Shown here in pieces: positions 57,595-64,000 of a DNA stretch of 64,000 nucleotides; the first letter of the stretch is position 1, and each line of letters starts with the position of its first letter. Source of the DNA: Helichrysum umbraculigerum (Eukaryota; Streptophyta; Magnoliopsida; Asterales; Asteraceae); contig CATIUR010000003.1 of assembly GCA_949592205.1 (NCBI GenBank), positions 79,264,501 to 79,328,500 on the forward strand. Reading direction: 5' to 3'. The translations under genes and the position numbers were made by a program. Below the pieces are notes generated by a model, which was not told the DNA's origin, made no database searches, and was given only the letters and a program-made list of their open reading frames with translations.

Positions 57595-58327
57595 TTCTCC
57601 CCTTGTTAAAGAAATTTCGTCCCGAAATTAGCTCGATTGCACGGTCGGTGCGTCGTCTGGGAAGAGATGTGGGTATTTCTGTTGCATTTGGTCTTCCCGT
57701 TCCTAGGTGAATTCAGGACCACGTCTAGAATTCCACCTGACTTTTACGATGGGAATACGACTCTGTTTTAGCTGTTTGACCTTACGGTCCATGATTTCAG
57801 CGGGTTCCTCAACGAAATGAAGTTTGTCATCGATGCGAATCTCGTCAAGTGGTATGATAAGTGTCTCGTCTGACAGACATTTCTTTAAGTTAGAAATATA
57901 AAGGGTAGGGTGCACGCTGCTGAGTTCAGAGGGCAGCTGCAGTCGATATGCCACTGGACCTATCCTCTCGAGGATCTCAAAAGGCCCAATGTACCTGGGA
58001 TTTAATTTCCCGCGTTTGCCGAATCGGATTACACCTTTCCAAGGCGATACTTTTAAGAGTACTCGATCCCCAACCTGGAACTTGAGTGGTTTGCGTCTCA
58101 AGTCAGCGTAACTTTTCTGACGATCACGTGCAGCCTTGAGTCGGTTTTGGATTTCAACAATTTTCTCGGTGGTTTCGTGTATGAGTTCAGGACCAGTGAG
58201 TTGATTATCTCCCACTTCAGTCCAACAGATCGGTGATCGGCACTTACGACCGTACAGTGCCTCAAAAGGTGCAGCCTTAATGCTGGCGTGATAACTGTTA
58301 TTGTAGGAAAACTCACACAATGGTAGG
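57595..58327 (-). pseudogene. Integrase C-terminus and chromodomain (family 2), truncated
   Basis: Reads from HLPLCEFSYNNSYHASIK through LKVSPWKGVIRFGKRGKL and GPFEILERIGP to the chromodomain. A TAG at 57705-57703 replaces the conserved Trp after GPEFT; the frame continues to about 57640. The 5' side is cut at 58327 by the next element, so the first codons of the open frame up to 58335 belong to the inserted LTR. Confidence 0.87.
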
Positions 58328-59179
58328 TGTAACAACCGCCAAATTAGGACTAGTAATTAGTGCCTAATCCTCTGTAAATACATATAATTAGTTCTGTGTT
58401 AGGCTAATTAATGTAACAAATTATATATTGATGAATATATACGATTATGCGATTTGATTAAATCGTACGCAATTTAAATCGAATGTAATTCGATTCAAAC
58501 ATTACGGACGTTGGTGAAACATTTTGTTTAATAACGCGATCATTTTTCAAATATTGTTTTGAATACATTTCAAGTAGGTAATGTATCGTACAAATAAACG
58601 TCAACACAATTAAAATATTAAACGCACAATTTAAATTCAAATATAAACAAACTGTTAAAGATTTGACAAAATGATGTTATTAAATTATCTAACAAAGATT
58701 AGTATTTTTAAATGAATAATTACGCGAAAAATAAATATTTAACGCTTAAACAACGGAGAAAACGAACGCCGCACGGGGCACGGAGACGGAGGCTGAAAAT
58801 GGGAGGTTAAACCTCCCACCTCCTTTCTTTTTCCTCATTTTCTCCATCTCTTTCTCTTTCTTCTCTTTCTTTTCTCTCAATTAACAAAACCACCACCACC
58901 TTACAAAATCACAAAATAACATCACGAAACGACGCCGAATCATACCACTCCTTTGGAATAAAAGAACCACCGCGTTACGATCTACAACTTCATCTTTCCG
59001 GATTTTCATTTCACCATTTCGTAAGTTTCCGACAAAACCTGAAACTCTCCGTTTTTACTCATTTTTACGTTTTTATAGTTTATATATGCTTAAAATGTCC
59101 AAAAATGGGTTGGGTAAAAGATTTGGACCAAACGGAAGCTTTCCGACCGATTTTCCGGCCACCAACCTCCGATCAGACC

Positions 59180-59452
59180 GTAACGTCGCAGAGACGCTGG
59201 GCTCTCTGCGACGTAGTAAAAAACGTCGCAATACCCTCACAACGTCGCATATAGCGACGTCATCCCCAACGTCGCATTGACTTGCGAACGTCGCACTTAG
59301 CGACGCAAACCCTTACGTCGCAGAAATCAACAGCGTCGCATATAGCGACGCCACGTACAACGTCGCATTAAATTGCGAAAGTCGCACATAGCGACGTCAT
59401 GCTCAACGTCGCAGTCAGGATCTGCGACGTCGCACCCAACGTCGCACAAACC
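59180..59452. repeat. AACGTCGCA/TGCGACGT array in LTR
   Basis: Roughly 18 copies of ACGTCGCA or its complement, several paired as CGTCGCATATAGCGACG hairpins. It holds the same place in the LTR as the arrays of the other families. Confidence 0.85.
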
Positions 59453-59593
59453 AGAACCTCAAAAACACAGATTTTTACTAAGTGTCGAGACTCGAAATTT
59501 ATCACTCGATTTTACCCAAATTCAGATCCCAGATGCGTTTTTCCCCAAAGCAATATAGTAGAAATAAAAATTTTCCAAGCTGACCTGGCAGCT

Positions 59594-59690
59594 CGACCCC
59601 AGCCAGGGGCTCTGCCCCTTGGACCCCGCCAGGGGCTGCCGCCCCTTGGACCCCACTAACCAGGGGCGCTGCCCCCGGACCCCCGTACTT
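59594..59690. repeat. GC-rich tandem palindromes
   Basis: Three units of the type CCAGGGGCTCTGCCCCTTGGACCCC, each a hairpin (GGGGC..GCCCC), in an otherwise AT-rich LTR. Absent from the family-2 LTR. Confidence 0.8.
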
Positions 59691-60868
59691 AGATTCCATA
59701 AGCACATTTCTCACCAAGTGTCAAACTTGTACAATTTCAAATGCTTATACAATACGAATTATCGAACATAATAGAACATACTTTTCAAGTGCAATCACTC
59801 TAAATCGCGTTATAAGTGATAAAACTTTAATCATAACGAATCACCAACGGGCCGAACACTTTATTACAAACGATAACGAACCAACATTTGGACAACGGGT
59901 TGTATGGACAACTAGCCTAGATGGTCTTGCGAGACATCTACTTACTTAACCTTACATGTTTAGGCATTTAAAGGTTACGGGTTCGGAGAACCTACACGCT
60001 ACTTACAGTTTTCAACTGCTTACTACTAGGCTCAGGTGAGTCTTACAGCCCCACTTTTACTGTTTATATACGGGGTGAGATACATTGCTTGCTTTTCTTG
60101 AACATAAGTACTAAAACTGTTTACTATACCAAACGGAATTGCATGAGTTGTTTACTACTTACAGAAGTCTCTCCATCATATATCGTTAGTTATGGACTTA
60201 AGCGCGAACACTAGTTAATGGATCCATTAGGGAAATGACCCTCCCTGCCCGGGGTAGTAGCGCTACCACGAACCGTTCTGTATAAACGGGCGACTATTAT
60301 TTCGTTACTTATGCTTGCTCAATTACGAGCATGTCACGGGAGCAACTGATTATTTACGGGTTAAGCTTCGATTATGAGCCTCATGGCAACGGTATAACTT
60401 AATTACTTTACTTTTGCTGGATTTGCAAATACTTGATATACGCCTGCGGGCACTACTGATGAAATCTTGTGTTCAAACTGATTATTTACTGATAAACCTG
60501 TGAGATTCACCAACCTTTTGGTTGACCATTTTTAGCATGTATTCTCATGTACACTTACGGAGTAGGATCACTCCAGGATCACTAGCTAGAGTCGCATGAT
60601 TTCCAAACTGCATTTAACGGAGATTCTTTGGCATTATCTTTTGTAGCTATGGTTATGTAATAGAATCTCCCGCCACATACGCGGACTCTAGGCTTACATA
60701 TTTTTGTAAAGAAAACTATATGTTTTCAAACGATTAATTTATGGAATGTAACTATTTTACAAAACGTCTCATTTAGAGGTCGTTTGCTGTATATCTTGTG
60801 CTTTGTATATTGATTAGTAACACCCAAGTATGCTTCCGCAATTCACTAAATTTGGGGGTGTTACAGAT

Positions 60869-60881
60869 TGGTATCAGAGCC
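60869..60881 (+). other. Primer-binding site (initiator tRNA-Met), family-3 element
   Basis: TGGTATCAGAGCC, 3 nt after the LTR end. Confidence 0.92.
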
Positions 60882-61185
60882 TAAGGTTATAGTGAACTAG
60901 GTTGCATTTAGTGGGCCTAGACTATAACCATTAGGCAGTATTTCCTTACTAGGCATGATTGGTTCAGGAATTTCATCATACGACTTTAATTTAACATAGC
61001 ATGATCAACTATGTACAATTAAGGAAAGATGATGTGAGGTCTGAAATGGTTATGTTGAACAGGAATGCGTTAGTTGACTCTGACCACGAGAGAACCAGAC
61101 CATTACTTGATACGTGCTAGACACTAGGCTGGATATTATATACTTATATATATTAGCCTCGTCTTACTTACACTCTGCCTCAGGA

Positions 61186-61693
61186 ATGGCAAACACATCA
61201 CCCAATTCCTCACGCTCTCATCCGCAAGGATCTCGAAACCCGCGAATAGCCAGGAGGATCACTAGGTCACCTCGAAGCAACCCCTATCCTGGTCATAACT
61301 CTCAGGACTCGGCACATCTCACGGTGCCAGTGTACCCAACTCCGCCGTCAGGAGCAAAGGCTTGAAAATCAAGAACGGGAACAACACCGAATGATCTACC
61401 TGCTTCGCCAAGCTCTTGATCACATATCCCAACTCTAGCAAGAACAAGAGGACACAAACCTCTCTGTAAGCATAATTCAGGATTCAATGACCGCTGAATT
61501 AGGCGCGGGTGAACTCGTAAGAAACCGACTAGAGGAGTGTGAACAGCGTTCACAGGAGACTGAGGACCACTCTCGAGCACTAGTACAGCGACTAGCCTTG
61601 GTCGAAGACAACGCCAGACAAGCCAACAGACTAGCAGAAACCGTGGACCGCCTTGTCGCGCTGATGGAGCAGATTAATCTGCATCAAGATTAG
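61186..61693 (+). pseudogene. Extra ORF between LTR and gag, frameshifted
   Basis: Starts MANTSPNSSRSHPQGS, a Ser/Pro/Arg-rich stretch that stops at 61365. A shifted frame continues as a Gln/Glu/Arg-rich coiled coil (about 61340-61690) broken by one TAG near 61436. The last part, 61487-61693, reads clean (ECEQRSQETEDHSRALVQRL, AETVDRLVALMEQ). Same position and same design (disordered N-terminus, coiled-coil C-terminus) as the 263-aa frame at 44756. Degraded although the following gag-pol is open. Confidence 0.6.
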
Positions 61694-61961
61694 AACAGTC
61701 TGTAACTTGTAACCAGTTAACTACTTAATTAGGACCTATGTAATTCAACCGGATGTAACCATTCCCGGTACTTTTGTACTACTACTACTACTCTGTAATC
61801 TTTTGGAAAACCCGAACTTTGTATCCAACTTGTTTACCTAAACGGAATATGATTATCACCTCGTACTGTTATCGCGTATCTCATTATATACACTTGTGAT
61901 ATATCATAGTTTCATGCAAATAACTTATTCCACTTTCCTTGTTCTTTCCTTGATCAGCAGC

Positions 61962-64000
61962 ATGCCTCCTCGTCGACAAATCACCCTCACTGAAGCCGAA
62001 GTTGCGGGTCTGATTGCCCGTAGCGTGGCCCAAGCCCTAGCTACCCGGACTTCAGCTCCTGGTAGCGAAGATACCGCTAACAATGGACCACAACCCAAGC
62101 CCTGCTCATATAAGGACTTCCAAAACTGCAAACCTCTGAACTTTGCAGGTACTGAGGGAGCAATCGGTCTAATACGTTGGATTGAGAAAGTTGAATCGGT
62201 ATTCCTTATCTGCAACTGTGCGGAGGGGGACAAGGTTAAGTTCTCTGTTAGTACTTTTACTGACACCGCACTCACGTGGTGGAACACCAATGCCCAAACT
62301 GTGGGCGTTGCCAATGCTTATAAACTCCCGTGGGAGGAGTTGAAGGAGATGTTAAGGGGTGAGTATTGCCCCAGGGATGAACTGAAACAACTGGAGCTGG
62401 AATTTTGGAACCACAAGATGCAAGGTGATGATATCACCGGGTACACCAACCGTTTCCACCAACTGGCACTTCTGTGCCCATCCATGGTCGATCCTGAATA
62501 CAAGAGGATCGAGAAATATGTTGATGGACTGCCCGAGAAACTCCAGGACCTAGTGACTTCATCCAAACCAGGTACTATCCAGAACGCCATCCGTATGGCC
62601 CATGAACTTACGGCAAACGCTGTCCGCCGTAACACAACCTCAGCCCCACCTACAAACAACAAACGAAAGTGGGAAGGAAACCCCAACTCATCCAACCAAA
62701 TCACCAACCGAAAGCCTGAGCCCCTTAGGGCTTATTCATCTGGCTCTTCAGAAAAGAAAGGGTACATTGGAAGCAAGCCCTACTGCCCCAAATGCAATCG
62801 TCACCATGACGGTACCTGCCCTTGCACAAACTGCAAACGTTTTGGGCATCTGGCCAAAGATTGTCGAAACACCAGTGCCCCAAAGACTTGTTATGGGTGC
62901 GGAAGTCCTGGGCACTTTCAGAATAATTGCCCTAAGCAGAGAAACAACAACAACAACAACAACCACAACAAACTGAACAACAACCCTGCTCGTAGCAGAG
63001 CATTTGTCATCAAAGCTGGGGAAGCTAGAGAAGACCCGAATGTTGTAACGGGTACGTTTCTTCCCAACGATCTTACTGCTTCAGTATTATTTGATACCGG
63101 TGCTGATAGAAGTTTCATATCTGATGAGTTTTGCCCACTACTTAATATCACCCCTTCGGCCTTAGATGTTAAGTACACCGTAGAACTCGCAAATGGTAAA
63201 CTCATAGAAACCAATAGTGTGATACCTAATTGCACTTTAAACCTCGCAAACAAAACCTTCTCAATCGATCTAATGCCTGTTGAACTAGGAAGTTTCGATG
63301 TCATCGTGGGTATGGACTGGTTGTCCAAGCATCGGGCCGAAATTGTTTGCCATGATAAGATCGTCCGAATTCCTCTCGCCGCCGGTAGTACCTTGATCAT
63401 ACAGGGGGAGACCGGTGGGTCGAGACTAAACTTAATCACCTGTTTAAAAACCCGAAAATTTCTGAGAAAGGGTTACCCAGCAATTCTCGCGCACATCACT
63501 GAGAAAAAGTCGGAGGAGAAGCGACTTGAAGATGTGCCAATCGTTAGAGACTTTCCCGAAGTCTTTCCAGAAGAACTACCTGGTTTACCTCCACCTAGAC
63601 AGCTCGAGTTCTCGATTGATCTCGTGCCGGGTGCCGCACCGGTGGCCCGAGCACCGTACCGCCTAGCCCCATCCGAACTTCAGGAGCTGTCCACTCAGTT
63701 ACAGGAACTTCTGGATAGAGGATTCATCAGACCGAGTTCTTCACCTTGGGGAGCTCCGGTCTTGTTTGTCAAAAAGAAAGACGGTTCATTTCGAATGTGT
63801 ATTGACTACCGAGAGTTGAACAAACTAACCGTCAAGAACCGATACCCACTTCCTCGAATCGACGATCTGTTCGATCAACTTCAAGGATCAAGCTGTTATT
63901 CAAAGATTGACCTTCGATCGGGTTATCACCAATTGCGTGTTCATGATGCCGACATCCCAAAAACCGCATTCAGAACCCGTTACGGGCACTACGAGTTCCA
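61962..64000 (+). CDS. gag-pol polyprotein of Tekay-type chromovirus, 5' part
   Basis: One open frame of 679 codons to the window edge, starting MPPRRQITLTEAEVAGL. Gag core lies at residues about 50-210 (GTEGAIGLIRWIEKVES, ALTWWNTNAQ). Two intact CX2CX4HX4C knuckles (CTNCKRFGHLAKDC, CYGCGSPGHFQNNC) lie at residues about 285-325 behind a CPKC motif. An Asn-rich linker follows, then aspartic protease with DTGAD at residue 378 and MDWLSKH. RT starts around residue 555 (RAPYRLAPSE, WGAPVLFVKKKDGSFRMCIDYREL, DLRSGYHQL). The YVDD-equivalent, RNase H, integrase and chromodomain lie beyond base 64000. Gag and pol share one frame without a stop. This is the least damaged coding region of any retroelement in the window. 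Confidence 0.92.
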   Translation, partial: MPPRRQITLTEAEVAGLIARSVAQALATRTSAPGSEDTANNGPQPKPCSYKDFQNCKPLNFAGTEGAIGLIRWIEKVESVFLICNCAEGDKVKFSVSTFTDTALTWWNTNAQTVGVANAYKLPWEELKEMLRGEYCPRDELKQLELEFWNHKMQGDDITGYTNRFHQLALLCPSMVDPEYKRIEKYVDGLPEKLQDLVTSSKPGTIQNAIRMAHELTANAVRRNTTSAPPTNNKRKWEGNPNSSNQITNRKPEPLRAYSSGSSEKKGYIGSKPYCPKCNRHHDGTCPCTNCKRFGHLAKDCRNTSAPKTCYGCGSPGHFQNNCPKQRNNNNNNNHNKLNNNPARSRAFVIKAGEAREDPNVVTGTFLPNDLTASVLFDTGADRSFISDEFCPLLNITPSALDVKYTVELANGKLIETNSVIPNCTLNLANKTFSIDLMPVELGSFDVIVGMDWLSKHRAEIVCHDKIVRIPLAAGSTLIIQGETGGSRLNLITCLKTRKFLRKGYPAILAHITEKKSEEKRLEDVPIVRDFPEVFPEELPGLPPPRQLEFSIDLVPGAAPVARAPYRLAPSELQELSTQLQELLDRGFIRPSSSPWGAPVLFVKKKDGSFRMCIDYRELNKLTVKNRYPLPRIDDLFDQLQGSSCYSKIDLRSGYHQLRVHDADIPKTAFRTRYGHYEF

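Larger units (their letters stand above)
55217..58327 (-). mobile_element. Tekay-type element on minus strand (family 2), cut by another element
   Basis: The 3' LTR is 55217-57594. It is followed to the right by the PPT (57595-57604) and the 3' end of pol. At 58327/58328 the element is interrupted by a plus-strand relative. The rest would continue beyond the window end. Bases before the LTR (55212-55216) are TATTT; its partner duplication is not visible. Confidence 0.88.
58328..60865 (+). repeat. 5' LTR of family-3 element
   Basis: 2538 bp, from TGTAACAACCGCC to GGGGGTGTTACA. CT-rich leader-like stretch at 58815-58880, an ACGTCGCA array (59180-59452) and a GC-rich palindromic block (59594-59690). 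Donor CTCAG|GTGAGT at 60035/60036 is intact; the acceptor position reads CTCATGTAC (60546-60551), with the AG lost. Confidence 0.92.
58328..64000 (+). mobile_element. Tekay-type element (family 3), intact gag-pol, runs off window
   Basis: 5' LTR 58328-60865, PBS 60869, degraded extra ORF, then a gag-pol frame open from 61962 to the window end. Inserted in opposite orientation into the integrase of its family-2 relative. The left target duplication should be GTAGG (58323-58327); the right end lies outside. Confidence 0.9.

Noticed and set aside
59502..59717. Gly/Pro-rich frames across the GC-rich LTR block
   Set aside because: Composition follows the GC-rich palindromes; several frames on both strands are open for that reason.

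Overview
This is plant nuclear DNA, most likely from a eudicot. It is AT-rich, has spliced F-box/LRR genes, and most of its length is nested retroelements. The F-box/FBD genes and very long-LTR chromoviruses would fit Asteraceae, but that is only a guess. There are no bacterial features, rRNA or tRNA genes.

Positions 1-10000 (minus strand) hold an endogenous badnavirus/tungrovirus-like pararetrovirus in head-to-tail arrangement, longer than one genome unit. One copy runs from the ORF3 start at 9915 to 3808 and is broken by stops and frameshifts. It is followed by an intergenic region with a duplicated promoter, a tRNA-Met primer site, ORF1, ORF2 and the start of a second ORF3 that leaves the window at base 1. 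The right end joins an 82-bp viral scrap and then the end of a CACTA transposon (10001-10449).

Positions 11286-24975 hold remains of a small F-box/FBD-LRR cluster on the minus strand: two decayed pieces (11286-12340, 19290-20249) and one gene that reads intact across four exons (23005-24975, about 450 aa). A truncated Tekay-type Ty3/gypsy element (12497-18849, TSD AATTT) separates the two decayed pieces. Positions 20250-31275 are intergenic, with several MITEs, Helitron-like ends and an inverted telomere-like repeat.

Positions 31281-54384 are one Tekay-type element (TSD ACATC). A second complete but defective element (33993-43889, TSD ATTAT) is inserted in its 5' LTR. After 827 bp of flanking DNA comes a minus-strand relative (from 55217). 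Its integrase is interrupted at 58327/58328 by a plus-strand relative whose gag-pol frame is open from 61962 to the window end; this is the most intact retroelement here.

The most interesting pattern is shared by all the long LTRs. Each carries a short-motif array, palindromic in four of the five families but different in sequence in each. Downstream of it lies a well-formed splice donor (GTGAGT) and acceptor about 0.5-0.73 kb apart. This suggests a leader intron inside the LTR of these chromoviruses, preceded by a fast-evolving hairpin-forming array. The viral locus adds two further points: a promoter duplication that ends 2 nt from the primer-binding site, as an LTR would, and an ORF4-like frame that starts directly after a strong splice acceptor, as expected for a spliced tungrovirus-type mRNA.
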